From the NCBI GenBank assembly GCA_003165595.1, contig PLWQ01000017.1, positions 64,334 through 128,333 of the forward strand: DNA of 64,000 nt, in the 5' to 3' direction. Position 1 is the first letter of the stretch, and each line of letters begins with the position of its first letter. Under the pieces are notes generated by a model that ran no database searches, was not told where the DNA came from, and saw nothing but the letters and a program-made list of their open reading frames with translations. The stretch is from Fibrobacterota bacterium. GTDB lineage: Bacteria; Fibrobacterota; Chitinivibrionia; Chitinivibrionales; FEN-1185. Below are positions 25,231-34,033 of the stretch, piece by piece. Both the position numbers and the translations under genes were made by a program.

Positions 25231-25500
25231 TCATCCATAAATCAAGGTACCCTTTGCCTCCACGAGCCTTGCAAATCGAGTATTATCCGAAAGGTCAATT
25301 ACATCCACGGGCTTGGAAAGGCAAAGAATAAGGTCACGGTAAAAATCAAAGAAAATTGGCGCATCAACACCATCAACGGCGATATCAATATCCCGGGCCG
25401 TCTCTGACCCTTGTTGGCTCGATCCGAACAACATGACACGGCGCACCTTATACTTGCGGGCAATCCGGACAATGGTGTCTTTGTCGGAAGCTGAAATCAT
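25231..25500 (-). CDS. MNT-type nucleotidyltransferase domain protein
   Basis: An 89-residue protein of the minimal nucleotidyltransferase family. VMLFGSSQQGSETARDIDIAVDG contains the GSXXXG and DXD-type acidic residues that bind Mg and nucleotide; PVDVIDLSD would supply the third Asp. The family includes MntA-type antitoxins that AMPylate HEPN toxins. No HEPN partner is seen beside it, so it may be an orphan. GAGG six bases before ATG 25500 fixes the start. Confidence 0.75.
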   Translation of the reverse strand: MISASDKDTIVRIARKYKVRRVMLFGSSQQGSETARDIDIAVDGVDAPIFFDFYRDLILCLSKPVDVIDLSDNTRFARLVEAKGTLIYG

Positions 25501-25686
25501 TTCGATCCTCGCTGAATCGGAATTTTTAGCGCAAGGCAAAAATACGTTTTGAAAGCGGTCGAATACGCAAAAAGCGAAAGATGTGTATTTTCGTTACCGT
25601 CTGACCGCGGAGTTTTTGGGATCTGCTGCAGCATCGCCGCAAAGCCTGACTCCTGAAACTATTCAACGATTCTGCGGTTCAACGGT

Positions 25687-26808
25687 TTAGCTTTTCTTAT
25701 ACGGAAACCTCTCCCACGCCTCATCCACGAACCTCTTGAATTCCTTCTCGAACCTCTCCCGGGGAAACTGCTCCGCATTTTTGCGGATTACCTGCGGGTC
25801 GAACGTAGATTCCTTCGAGAGGAATTGCTTGACGGCAGCGATGAGGCTGGGCACATCCTGCCGGTAGAAGAAAATGCCGGTCTTGTCTTTCACCACCGTT
25901 TCGAGAGCGCCGCCGCGGCCCAGAGCAATCACGGGAACCCCCGCCGCCTGCGCCTCAACGTTGACAATACCGAAATCCTCTTCCGCCGAGAAAATGAAAG
26001 CACGGGCCTTTTTCATGCAGTCGTTGAGTTTGTCCTCGGGCAAATAGCCCGTAAAGGTGATGGTTTTGCCCGCGAGTTTTTCGAGCTGTTTTCTCGCCGG
26101 TCCGTCTCCCACCACAACGAGCGGAAGCCCGAGCTCGTTAAACGCCCGGATCGTGAGGTCGATGCGCTTGTACGGAACGAACCGAGACATAGTGATAAAA
26201 TAGGAGCCCTTGGTGTCGCTGACGCTGAACTTGTCAACGTCAACCGGTGGGTAGATGACGGTTGCCTGCCTATTGTAGCATTTGCGTATGCGGTTTGCTA
26301 TGTAGTGCGAGTTGGCGACGAATTCGTTGACGCGGATTGCCGACGATGCGTCCCACAGCCGTATGTAATGGAATATCGCGCGTACGATGAAACTCTTGAG
26401 ACCCCTCGTGAGCCCGGACGCTTCGAGATACTGGAAGGTGAGGTCCCAAATATAGCGCATGGGCGAATGACAGTAGCAAATGTGAAGTTGATCCGAAGAG
26501 GTGAGCACTCCCTTTGCGACGGCGTAGGAGGACGATATCACCAGCTCGTAATCGCGCAGGTCGAACTGCTCGATGGCCATGGGGTACAGCGGGAGAAACG
26601 CACGATGGTGTTTCCTGGCCAGCGGCAGGCGTTGAAGCATGGACATGTAGATGGGCGCGTCGGCAAACGGGGCGCCCTTGACGCCGTCGGGATCGTGAAA
26701 AAGCGTGTAGATGGTGCCTGGATACAGCTTGTAAATGGACTGTAGAACGCTTTCCGCGCCGGCAAGGGTCACGAGCCATTCGTGGATGATTGCGGTGTTC
26801 ATAGACAT
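25687..26808 (-). CDS. Glycosyltransferase family 4 (GT-B)
   Basis: A 373-residue GT-B glycosyltransferase. The N-terminal half begins MNTAIIHEWLVTLAGAESVL; ICYCHSPMRYIWDL and FVANSHYIANRI are frequent in GT4 polysaccharide enzymes. The donor half has GSYFITMSRFVPYKRID, LVVVGDGP, ITFTGYLPEDKL, EEDFGIVNVEAQAAGVPVIALGRGGALETV: the EX7E sugar-nucleotide site. Likely a cytoplasmic-face enzyme in surface polysaccharide synthesis. The start is at one of two Met codons six bases apart (26808, 26802). Confidence 0.88.
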   Translation of the reverse strand: MSMNTAIIHEWLVTLAGAESVLQSIYKLYPGTIYTLFHDPDGVKGAPFADAPIYMSMLQRLPLARKHHRAFLPLYPMAIEQFDLRDYELVISSSYAVAKGVLTSSDQLHICYCHSPMRYIWDLTFQYLEASGLTRGLKSFIVRAIFHYIRLWDASSAIRVNEFVANSHYIANRIRKCYNRQATVIYPPVDVDKFSVSDTKGSYFITMSRFVPYKRIDLTIRAFNELGLPLVVVGDGPARKQLEKLAGKTITFTGYLPEDKLNDCMKKARAFIFSAEEDFGIVNVEAQAAGVPVIALGRGGALETVVKDKTGIFFYRQDVPSLIAAVKQFLSKESTFDPQVIRKNAEQFPRERFEKEFKRFVDEAWERFPYKKS

Positions 26809-26877
26809 ACATGATAAGTATACAAGGAGAGGGGAGAGGATTCTACAATATTCTAACAACTATTTCTTAAGCAGTCG

Positions 26878-27367
26878 ATGGGGGCACCGCTTCGCGTTTT
26901 CCCCTGGCCCCAAGCCTCCTCGCCGCGCAAAGCGCGTCTGCGGGGTCTCGGGGCACACCCCCTCCAGCGGGAACACGCACGAAGCGCATTGCTTGCGCAA
27001 AGCGCGTGTCGTGTTCCCGCAACGCCTTCCTTGCTGTGCGCCGCTTCGCGGCGATAGAATTTCAGCAAAGGAATTCGTCGGGATGATGAAGTGGAAGAAG
27101 CGTCTTGACAAGTTGTCGGATAGACTTCTGCCTTACTCCGTTGCGCGCCTTCTTGAAGATGCAATTGCCTTTCGTAAACTGCGCATGCGGAGCTTAAAAA
27201 GGGGGGCATTGCTCGGTTGCCCCGCGCGAGGTGGACTGGAGGGACCGCTGGAGCGGGTTGCCGGCCGACCCGGCGCCAAAGGCGCATAGGGCGGTCCGGC
27301 AACGAGGGCTTTGCCCGAGCCCGGAAGGAGACCGACCCGGCTTTCGGCCGGGTCGCGCCCAGATTTT
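26878..27367 (+). repeat. Composite structured repeat A-B (copy 2)
   Basis: This occupies the gap of about 580 bases between the start of the glycosyltransferase gene and the hisA-like 3' end. A (26878-27030) runs GATGGGGGCACCGC, CCCCTGGCC, CACACCCCCTCCAGC, then the GCGGGAACACGCAC / GTGTTCCCGC hairpin and AACGCC. B (27221-27367) has GTTGCCGG/CCGGCAAC, GGCGCATAGGG, CGAGGGC-TTT-GCCCGAGC, AAGGAG, then a long GACCCGGC-TTT-CGGCCGGGTC hairpin and CGCCCAGATTTTT. A linker of about 190 bases separates A and B. Confidence 0.78.
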
Positions 27368-27392
27368 TACTTCTTTATTTCTTTACTATGGA

Positions 27393-28166
27393 CTATTGAT
27401 GGTTCTTGTGCCACGCCACAACATCTTCGTATTTCAGCGATCCTCCGAAGATGTCAAGAGCGCTTCCCACCGTTGCGTCAACCTTGCCCTGGCCCAGCGA
27501 GAGCACCAGGTCGAGATCCTCCACCGATCGAATGCCGCCTGCATAGGTAGTGGGCCGCGGCGAGAATTCGCCGAGCATTTTCACCATGCCCCCATCGATG
27601 CCCGACCGTTTGCCCTCAACATGCGCGGCATGGATGAGGAACTCGTCGCAATAGGCGCCAAGCGTTTCCAGCGTGTCCTTGGACACGGTGACCGACGTGA
27701 GCCGCTGCCACCGGTCGGTTGCTATATAGTAGACATTGTCCTGGCGAATACAGCTCAGGTCGAGCACCAGGCGTTCTTTTCCCACGGCCGAGACCATGGA
27801 TTCGAGATTCTGCCAATAGATCCGGCCGTCCTTGAAAATGCACGAAGTGACTATCACGTGCGAAGCGCCGAGGTCGAGATAGTGCCGGGCGTTTTGCGGC
27901 GTGATGCCGCCGCCGACGTGAAATCCCTGCGGAAACTCGGCGATTGCGCTTGCCGCGGCATCGTCGTTACCGGGGCCGAGCATGATGATATGCCCGCCGG
28001 CAAGCCCGTCGCGCTTGTATATGGCTGCGAAATGCGCGGGGGAGAGGTCGGTGGCGAAGTTCGTCACCAGTCCTTCGCGCTTGGTGTCGGACAGGGTGCT
28101 GCCGACGATTTGCTTTACTTTGCCTTCGTGCAAGTCTATGCAGGGGCGGAATTTCATGGTTCCCAT
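27393..28166 (-). CDS. hisA: HisA-type ProFAR isomerase, eukaryotic-like subfamily
   Basis: A 257-residue TIM barrel. FRPCIDLHEGKVKQIVG is the opening of yeast HIS6-like enzymes, with the catalytic Asp in CIDLH. GGHIIMLGPGND, GFHVGGGITPQNARHYLDLGASHVIVTSCIF, LVLDLSC and YAGGIRSVEDLDLV supply the phosphate-binding barrel ends. It isomerises ProFAR to PRFAR in histidine synthesis. The bacterial HisA usually starts IPAIDLxxGKxVRL, so this gene belongs to the other subfamily. It stands apart from any his operon. MKFRP at 28157 is an alternative start. Confidence 0.88.
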   Translation of the reverse strand: MGTMKFRPCIDLHEGKVKQIVGSTLSDTKREGLVTNFATDLSPAHFAAIYKRDGLAGGHIIMLGPGNDDAAASAIAEFPQGFHVGGGITPQNARHYLDLGASHVIVTSCIFKDGRIYWQNLESMVSAVGKERLVLDLSCIRQDNVYYIATDRWQRLTSVTVSKDTLETLGAYCDEFLIHAAHVEGKRSGIDGGMVKMLGEFSPRPTTYAGGIRSVEDLDLVLSLGQGKVDATVGSALDIFGGSLKYEDVVAWHKNHQ

Positions 28167-28333
28167 GTGTGCTGGAATTGACTGCAGAGGAGAAAAGGAT
28201 CGGCGGGGAGCGGCGATCTCTGCAGCGGAATCTTCACCGTGAATATACTTTTCTCTCGCCGCCTTGGACACGTTCGTGCAGGAAATATATTTTACGAGTA
28301 CAGTCTGTTATACCTTTTCAAGAAGGAGAGGTT

Positions 28334-29080
28334 ATGCGCATCAGGAGCCTCATTGCTTTGTGCGTGGCCATCGGCATCGTGGGCTGCTCCCAGCCCCAAC
28401 TTACGTCCGAAGTGACCGACACCTATCCGGGCGGCGGCAAGAAAAAGGAGAACTTCTTCTTCGTTGTTGGAGCTAAGAAGGACGTTGTAAGGACGGTATA
28501 CTACTTCCAGGACGGCAGCATCCAGTCCGACACGCACTACAAAAAGGCCAAGCCGGACAGCCTCATGGTTGGCAATTATCCAAACGGCAAGCGGTACATC
28601 GAGACCACGTACAAAGACGGCAAGAAAGACGGGAAAGACTTGTCGTGGTACGAGGATGGAAAAGTCAAGAGCGAGGCGACCTATGCATCCGACACTCCCA
28701 TGGGGACCGCCACCACATACTTCCCGGACGGCAGGAAGTCATCGGAAATGAGCTTCAAGAACGGCAAGAAAGACGGCGTTGAAACCGTGTGGTATGCAAA
28801 CGGCAACAAGAAACGACTCACGAACTACGCTGCAGGCAACAAGAACGGCGCAGAGCAGGAATGGTACGACAACGGCAACCTCAAAGCGGAGCAGACTTTC
28901 GCCAGCGATGTGCTGGAGGGCCCGGCCGCGGAGTACTACGACAACGGCAAGAAAGAAACTACCATGATATACAAGAACGGCGCGCTTGAAGGCAACAAGA
29001 CCATGTGGGACGAAAAAGGTAAGAAGCAGTCGGAAGGTACATACAAGGACGGGAATTTGGTTGAGGGGAAGGTGTTCTAA
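28334..29080 (+). CDS. Lipoprotein with MORN-like (YwqK-type) repeats
   Basis: A 248-residue protein with a lipoprotein signal (LIALCVAIGIVGC, Cys18). The rest is about nine repeats of 22-24 residues with the pattern YxxGxxKxExxYKxGKKxGxxxxWYxDG, e.g. YPNGKRYIETTYKDGKKDG and WYANGNKKRLTNYAAGNKNG. These MORN_2-like repeats form an elongated beta-sheet; biochemical roles are poorly known, often cell-surface binding. AAGGAG precedes the ATG. hisA lies divergently upstream. Confidence 0.85.
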   Translation: MRIRSLIALCVAIGIVGCSQPQLTSEVTDTYPGGGKKKENFFFVVGAKKDVVRTVYYFQDGSIQSDTHYKKAKPDSLMVGNYPNGKRYIETTYKDGKKDGKDLSWYEDGKVKSEATYASDTPMGTATTYFPDGRKSSEMSFKNGKKDGVETVWYANGNKKRLTNYAAGNKNGAEQEWYDNGNLKAEQTFASDVLEGPAAEYYDNGKKETTMIYKNGALEGNKTMWDEKGKKQSEGTYKDGNLVEGKVF

Positions 29081-29083
29081 AAG

Positions 29084-29118
29084 AGTTGAAAGTTGGCAGT
29101 TTAAAGTTGACAGTTGCA
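29084..29118. repeat. Five in-register heptamers (AGTTNNN)
   Basis: AGTTGAA, AGTTGGC, AGTTTAA, AGTTGAC and AGTTGCA follow one another exactly, starting four bases after a stop codon. Other arrays with seven- or eight-base period occur in this window (41461, 46722, 46790, 48950, 49052). Confidence 0.8.
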
Positions 29119-29164
29119 GGGCGTTTTCGCAGAGAGCGGGAACGCCTTTCCCCGGAAATTCACA

Positions 29165-29539
29165 ATGGCAGACCTCGACTCCTTCGACGTTCACCACATT
29201 GAGACCTCCTCCGCCCTGCGAGGCCTGGGCTCTCCCCATTCCGATCAGCACAGGAAAGGCCGCCAGCACGCCGAACAGCAACCGAAGAATTCCAAGGAAT
29301 TTCTGCACACAGTTGCCAAGGCCGCCGAAGCCTCAAACGAAAAGCTTGTTCGTCTCAACCTGCCCTACCGCTTCTGCGTCTACAACGAGGGCGACGACAT
29401 TCTTATCGACATCGTGATCTTGGACAAGAGCGGCAAGATCGTTTCGGAAAAGAAGAAGAGCATCTCGCCGCAGGACTTTGAGCGGCTCATCGAGGATGTT
29501 TCCCAAATCGAAGGCCTGTTCGTGGATCGGACAGCCTAA
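29165..29539 (+). CDS. Small hypothetical protein, FlaG-like core
   Basis: A 124-residue protein. Residues 1-60 are polar and probably disordered (Gln, His, Lys, Ser). Residues 62-120 (NLPYRFCVYNEGDDILIDIVILDKSGKIVSEKKKSISPQDFERLIEDV) resemble the FlaG pattern of two beta strands and a closing helix (LxFxVDExTGxxVVxVxDxxTGEVIRQIP), but the match is weak. It lacks export signals. No flagellar gene is nearby. Confidence 0.5.
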   Translation: MADLDSFDVHHIETSSALRGLGSPHSDQHRKGRQHAEQQPKNSKEFLHTVAKAAEASNEKLVRLNLPYRFCVYNEGDDILIDIVILDKSGKIVSEKKKSISPQDFERLIEDVSQIEGLFVDRTA

Positions 29540-29655
29540 CAGGCTCTTGCGCGGCGTTGATTCTGAATTTTATATTATCGATTGATCAGGCGGCCGCACT
29601 AATCGACGTCTGAAGTTTCTGCCGAATATGCACTGTGGCAATTTTTCCGCATTTT

Positions 29656-29690
29656 CGCCCTCTCCCACTGGGAGAGGGCGAGGTGAGGGC
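29656..29690. repeat. Palindrome CGCCCTCTCCC...GGGAGAGGGCG with GGTGAGGG tail
   Basis: An 11-bp perfect stem with a three-base loop, followed by AGGTGAGGG. A second member is at 35423-35505. It lies in the 296-base gap before the CDF gene, in which I see nothing else apart from that gene's ribosome site. Confidence 0.6.
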
Positions 29691-29835
29691 TTCAATGCAA
29701 CACCGGTCAGGGAAACCACAGAGACGCTCAGTATAAATGCGGCGTAGCCGGGCCGGTTGTGCGGCAACGGACTCTTCGCTCCGTGGGACATCTTGCGTTC
29801 CATGGGGCGTTTTTTTTGCATTTTAGGAGGGCTTG

Positions 29836-30732
29836 GTGCGGGTCGAAAACTACAAAGTTCTTGTTGCGCTCCTGTCCGTGGTTTCGAACACGCTGCTGGT
29901 GGCACTGAAGCTTTTGGCGGGAATTGCCATGGGCTCCATATCCGTGATATCGGAGGCCCTGCATTCGGGCGTGGATGTGTTTGCGGCTGTTGTAGCAACC
30001 ATAGGCGTCAAACGTTCGTCGGAACCGGCAGACAAGGACCATGAATTCGGGCACGGGAAATTCGATAGCCTGTCGGGCCTTATCCAGGCTATGCTCATCT
30101 TCTTTGCCGCAGTCTGGATCGTGTACCAGGCTGTCCGCAGGCTTATCCGGCCGTCGGCAATCGGCACCGTCGGCTTGGGCGTGGCAATCATGCTCATTTC
30201 ATCAGTTGTCAATACTGTGGTCGGGCTCCTGCTCCTGCGCGGCGCGAAGAAAACAGATTCGGTAGCGCTCAAGGCCGATGCATGGCACTGCCTCACCGAC
30301 GTATACACGTCGCTGGGTGTGATGGCCGGTCTTGCGGTGATGTGGGCGGGCGCACGCTGGTTTCCGGGTTTCGACCTCTCGTGGGTAGACCCGCTGGCAG
30401 CAATTGCCGTGGCCCTCCTTGTTTTCAAGGCCGCATGGGACCTTGCCGCGGAATCGACGCGCGACCTCCTGGACGTGAGTCTGCCGCAGGCTGAGGAGGA
30501 CGAGATCAAAAAATTGATTTGCGAGAAATATCCGGAGGTCATCGACTGCCACAACTTTCGCGGCCGTAAATCCGGCACAAAGCGGTTTGTGGAATTCCAC
30601 ATCTGGGTCGATCCGGCCATGTCGGTTGCAGAGTCGCATTCGCTGGACCACGGGATTGCCGCCGAAATCAAGCGGAGGTTCCCCGGGGCCGACGTAATGG
30701 TGCATATAGAGCCGAAGAAAGTTCAAAAATAA
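29836..30732 (+). CDS. Cation diffusion facilitator (CDF) transporter
   Basis: A 298-residue CDF protein with six predicted membrane helices and a cytoplasmic ferredoxin-like tail. The metal site is formed by ALHSGVD in helix 2 and AWHCLTD in helix 5 (HXXXD in both), and DHEFGHGKFDSLSGLIQ is the family signature. The tail (EEDEIKKLICEKYPEVIDCHNFRGRKSG) is the usual dimerisation domain. It exports Zn, Fe or Co against protons; the HXXXD/HXXXD combination favours Zn or Fe/Co. The GTG start lies five bases after AGGAGG. Confidence 0.9.
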   Translation: MRVENYKVLVALLSVVSNTLLVALKLLAGIAMGSISVISEALHSGVDVFAAVVATIGVKRSSEPADKDHEFGHGKFDSLSGLIQAMLIFFAAVWIVYQAVRRLIRPSAIGTVGLGVAIMLISSVVNTVVGLLLLRGAKKTDSVALKADAWHCLTDVYTSLGVMAGLAVMWAGARWFPGFDLSWVDPLAAIAVALLVFKAAWDLAAESTRDLLDVSLPQAEEDEIKKLICEKYPEVIDCHNFRGRKSGTKRFVEFHIWVDPAMSVAESHSLDHGIAAEIKRRFPGADVMVHIEPKKVQK

Positions 30733-30792
30733 TTAATTTTGTTTAATTCTGGGCACCCCGCCGCCTTAAAATATCTGGGCTTTTCGATTTCT

Positions 30793-31152
30793 GGTGGGGG
30801 CACCGCTCCGCGTTTCCCCCTGGCCCCCGGCTTCCGGCGCTTCTCGCCGGCGATCCGGGGGCACACCCCTTCCAGCGGGAACACGCACGAAACGCATTGC
30901 TTGCGCAATGCGCGTGTCGTGTTCCCGCAACGCCCTCATTGCAGAAGAAGAATGAAGAAAGCCGTTTGTGCATTGCGCGAGTGCCAAATGGCAATCGAAT
31001 TCTGCGCAGCGCCAGGCCGGACTGGAGTGGTGCGCTGGTGCGCATTGCCGGCCGACCCTGCCGACAGGCATAGGGCGGTCCGGCAACGAGGCTGACGAGC
31101 CGAGCCCGGAAGGAGGGCCGCCGCCGCAAAGCGGCGGGGCGCCCAGATTTTC
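30793..31152 (+). repeat. Composite structured repeat A-B (copy 3)
   Basis: The most compact composite, between the CDF gene and the copper island. A (30793-30944): GGTGGGGGCACCGC, CCCCCTGGCC, CCGGCG/CGCCGG, GGGGGCACACCCCTTCCAGC, then the GCGGGAACACGC / GTGTTCCCGC hairpin. B (30980-31152): GCGCCAGGCCGGACTGG, TGCGC/GCGCA, TTGCCGG/CCGGCAA with GGCATAGGG, CGAGGC-TGACGA-GCCGAGC, AAGGAGG, GCCGCC/GGCGGG and CGCCCAGATTTT. It fills the gap almost entirely. Confidence 0.8.
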
Positions 31153-31200
31153 TAAACAACAATTCCGGTTCCCCAAAATATTTGCACCGTTCGCTGCGTA

Positions 31201-31214
31201 GTAAGTATACTTAC
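31201..31214. promoter_or_regulatory. 14-bp perfect palindrome, candidate operator of the copper island
   Basis: GTAAGTATACTTAC reads the same on both strands and lies 19 bases before the start of the first gene of the metal island. The position fits a dimeric repressor or MerR-like activator site. No regulator gene is visible nearby and the site matches no box that I can name. Confidence 0.4.
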
Positions 31215-31232
31215 CGTATCGGAAGGTTTGGC

Positions 31233-31667
31233 ATGCTCCTCACACTCAGTGCACTCATGGCGTCTGCCGTTCTGAATTTTTCTTCGCCTTCGGCCAAGGC
31301 CGCGGTCGAAATTCAGGTGCCGATCGCTTCCTGCCAATGCGCATGCTGCAAAGGCGGAGTGTGCAGATGCGGGATGCACAAGCTGGCAAGGGCGGCAAAG
31401 TCCTGCGCACCGTCTGCCAGGCCTTCACATGAATCGCGTCAGGTTGACGCGGCAGGATGTCATTGCAGTGACAGCAATCCTGTCTCCCGTCCGCAAAGCA
31501 ACGACCTTGTTTCGGCAGGTACGGGAGCGGACGGCGAATTGCATTTGGTACAGCTGTCGGCTGCTGCGTGGTCAACATCCGACCCCAAATTCTTGAGACT
31601 GCCGGTAACCGGTGTCTTCGATCCCAGCCCGCCGAGCTCGTTCCGTTCAATTCCCCTCCGAATCTAG
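31233..31667 (+). CDS. Exported Cys-rich protein of the copper island
   Basis: A 144-residue protein with a signal peptide (LLTLSALMASAVLNFSSPSAKA). Next comes CQCACCKGGVCRCGMH, a cluster of six Cys and a Met-His that could bind Cu(I) or Ag(I), with further Cys in KSCAP and CHCSD. The rest is Ser/Pro-rich. I do not recognise a family. As the first gene of a run that includes CusCBA and CopA it may be a periplasmic metal scavenger. AAGG six bases before ATG 31233 supports the start. Confidence 0.55.
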   Translation: MLLTLSALMASAVLNFSSPSAKAAVEIQVPIASCQCACCKGGVCRCGMHKLARAAKSCAPSARPSHESRQVDAAGCHCSDSNPVSRPQSNDLVSAGTGADGELHLVQLSAAAWSTSDPKFLRLPVTGVFDPSPPSSFRSIPLRI

Positions 31668-31820
31668 CTTTACTCCGCATCGCTCCACAGGATCGTGGTG
31701 GCCGGAATAACGGTCGCATTTCCATTGTGCCGTAACCGGACAGCCACCAATCGTGGCATGTTTATTGCACAATTTCTTAGAATCACATTTGTTATATCAA
31801 TTTTTAGAAAGGCGGGCTCC

Positions 31821-32207
31821 ATGCAGCTTTCATTCAAGGTTGTTGCGACATCTTTACTTATTTTGGCAGCCGGGATTCTCGGCGTTTCGAACTCGCAGAC
31901 GGACACCATGTCCCAAAACCACGTAGCCACCGCGGTCCATCGCAGCGACTCCGCCACGACAATGCCCGGCAAGGCCGTGGCGCATCCGAAAACGGCGATG
32001 AAGCACTCGAAATCGAAGCTCGTGGCGCAGAAGACATGCCCGGTGATGGGTAGCCCGATAGATAAAAGCATATACGTGGATTACAAAGGCAAACGGGTCT
32101 ATTTCTGCTGCACCATGTGTCCGGAAACCTTCAACAAGGACCCGGAAAAGTATCTCAAGGTTCTTGCCGACAGGGGCGAAGCGGTCGAGGACGCTCCGAA
32201 GAAATAA
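31821..32207 (+). CDS. Exported YHS-domain protein
   Basis: A 128-residue protein. Residues 1-25 are a signal peptide (FKVVATSLLILAAGILGVSNS). The linker is rich in His, Met and Lys (MSQNHVATAVHRSD, MPGKAVAHPKTAMKHS). Residues 75-115, TCPVMGSPIDKSIYVDYKGK and RVYFCCTMCPETFNKDPEKYL, are a YHS domain with CPVMG and CCxxC, a module often found in copper and mercury proteins. It may hand metal to CusB or bind it in the periplasm. Confidence 0.75.
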   Translation: MQLSFKVVATSLLILAAGILGVSNSQTDTMSQNHVATAVHRSDSATTMPGKAVAHPKTAMKHSKSKLVAQKTCPVMGSPIDKSIYVDYKGKRVYFCCTMCPETFNKDPEKYLKVLADRGEAVEDAPKK

Positions 32208-32255
32208 TGATTTCCAGAAGAAAGCCGATAACCCGCGCACCACAAGGAGGCATCC

Positions 32256-32642
32256 ATGATCTCGTACGGATTTACAAAGGAAGTTGACGCGCCGTTTGAG
32301 CAGATTCTCGAACGTCTGCCGAAGCTGCTCGAAAAGGAAGGTTTCGGCGTCGTGAGCACCATCGACATCGGGCAGAAGATGCGGGACAAACTCGGCATTG
32401 ACTTTCGCAAGTACGTGATCGTGGGCGCCTGCAACCCCAAGAACGCTTACAAGGCGATTACGGCCGAAGAAAACATCGGGCTCATGCTGCCCTGCAACAT
32501 GATTGTCTACGAAAAAGACGGGAAAACTGTTGTCGGATCGATACGGCCATCGGAGATGATGAAAACAATTGGCAACGATGCTCTCACCGCTGTTGCCGCG
32601 GAGGTCGAGGTTTCGCTCAAGCGGGTGCTCGATTCAATTTGA
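32256..32642 (+). CDS. DUF302 domain protein
   Basis: A 128-residue cytoplasmic protein. GFTKEVDAPFEQILERLPKLLEKEGFGVVSTIDIGQKMRDKLGIDFRKYVIVGACNPKNAYKAI is the DUF302 pattern, with the conserved GACNP motif, and GLMLPCNMIVYE follows. DUF302 proteins commonly accompany heavy-metal and sulfur genes; their biochemical role is unknown. An excellent ribosome site (AAGGAGG) precedes the ATG, 48 bases after the YHS gene. Confidence 0.85.
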   Translation: MISYGFTKEVDAPFEQILERLPKLLEKEGFGVVSTIDIGQKMRDKLGIDFRKYVIVGACNPKNAYKAITAEENIGLMLPCNMIVYEKDGKTVVGSIRPSEMMKTIGNDALTAVAAEVEVSLKRVLDSI

Positions 32643-32665
32643 CAACCAGGGGGAATGCCGTTCTG

Positions 32666-34033
32666 ATGACAACTCCACACAAACCTAGACCGATGCGGAT
32701 GCGGAGAATTTGCCGGCTAACTTATGCACTGTATTGTTGCGCCCTGCTTCCAGCAGGTAATACTTTCTCGCAACAGGACAGCACACGAGCGACCCTTGCA
32801 GCCAATTACCTTATCATGAAATCAATGCTGAAGGTGATCATTGACGATGCATTAAGAAACAACCCCAGCATCAAGGCTGCAGGAAGCAAGGTAGATGCAT
32901 CAATGGCCTCGGAACGTTACGCCAAAAGTCTTGACCCGCCGCAAATAGCTGTCGAGTTTTATCAGGCTCCTCTCTCGTCATTTCCGAATCCGTTCAAAGA
33001 TCAAATGGAATACGACTACTCAATCCAGCAGATATTCCCTTTTCCCGGAAAACTTGGCGCCATGGCAAAAGCGGAACAAAAACGAACGGGAATGATCACC
33101 GCAGACCGGCAGACTCTTGAACGGGAAATTGTCCGCAATGTTAAGACCCTGTACTTTAACTTATACCTCAAATACCGTCAACTGGATATCAATAACGAAA
33201 CCCGGGCGCTTGTTCGCGAATTCGCGGATATTGCGCGAAAGCAGTACGAACTCGGCATGGGCAAACAACCCGACATACTCAGGGCGCAGACGGAGTTGTC
33301 GTCGCTTGCGAATGACAGCATCATACTTATTCAGCAGCGAAAATCGATGGAAGGCATGCTCAACGCTCTGTGCAACCGGCCGGTGACGGATGAGATCGGC
33401 TTCATACCGGAAATCGATCCCGTATTGCAGGACTACGATTTGAAAACCTTGCTGGCCCTCGCCGAGAAGAACCGGCCGGAGCTGAAGTCAATGCAGTCGG
33501 CCGTTGAAATGCGGAAGGCCGAACGTTCCGTAGCAGGAAAGGAATATTTGCCGGATTTCGTGGTTCGCGGAATGTACAAACAAATGACATCGGCCCCTGA
33601 TGATTGGAGTTTGATGATCGGGGCTACGGTGCCGATCGCCCCCTGGTCGCTGGGAAAGAATTCGGCAGGGACCACTCGCGGTGACGCCAACTTCAAAACA
33701 TCACAAGGCGAGCTTGATAACACGAAGAACATTGTAGCTGCCGAGGTGAACGACGCGCTGCTGAAAGTGGAAAGCAGCAAGGATCGGCTGAGGCTCAGCA
33801 GGGAAACCACGATTCCGCAAGCGCAACAGACCCTCCAAAGTGCGCTTGCGGCATACGGAACCGGAAAAGAGGAGTTCCTCATGCTGATCGACATCGAACG
33901 GATGCTCGTTACTGCAAAGCTTGATTATCACATGGCCGTCATGAGTCTTCTCGATAGTCGGAGCCAGCTTGAACGGGCCGTTGGAATAGACATAGAGGAG
34001 ATGGGACAATCGCTCCAGGGAGGTCGTCAATGA
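32666..34033 (+). CDS. cusC: TolC-type outer-membrane channel of a CusCBA efflux pump
   Basis: A 455-residue outer membrane efflux protein. After a signal sequence (residues 12-35), the long helical repeats show DALRNNPSIKAAGSKVDA and, in the second half, ALAEKNRPELKSMQSAVEMRKAE, the paired motifs of the TolC family. The helices extend to LDSRSQLERAVGIDI. It forms the outer channel of the RND pump encoded next. Its stop overlaps the cusB-like start (ATGA). A TTG at 32639 is an alternative start. Confidence 0.88.
   Translation: MTTPHKPRPMRMRRICRLTYALYCCALLPAGNTFSQQDSTRATLAANYLIMKSMLKVIIDDALRNNPSIKAAGSKVDASMASERYAKSLDPPQIAVEFYQAPLSSFPNPFKDQMEYDYSIQQIFPFPGKLGAMAKAEQKRTGMITADRQTLEREIVRNVKTLYFNLYLKYRQLDINNETRALVREFADIARKQYELGMGKQPDILRAQTELSSLANDSIILIQQRKSMEGMLNALCNRPVTDEIGFIPEIDPVLQDYDLKTLLALAEKNRPELKSMQSAVEMRKAERSVAGKEYLPDFVVRGMYKQMTSAPDDWSLMIGATVPIAPWSLGKNSAGTTRGDANFKTSQGELDNTKNIVAAEVNDALLKVESSKDRLRLSRETTIPQAQQTLQSALAAYGTGKEEFLMLIDIERMLVTAKLDYHMAVMSLLDSRSQLERAVGIDIEEMGQSLQGGRQ

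Noticed and set aside
26860-31176. Short minus-strand frames in A elements that share the peptide CVFPLEGVCP
   Set aside because: The shared peptide comes from conserved hairpin DNA; copies differ by frameshifts and lengths, starts do not align and there is no ribosome site. I take the element as structural, not coding.
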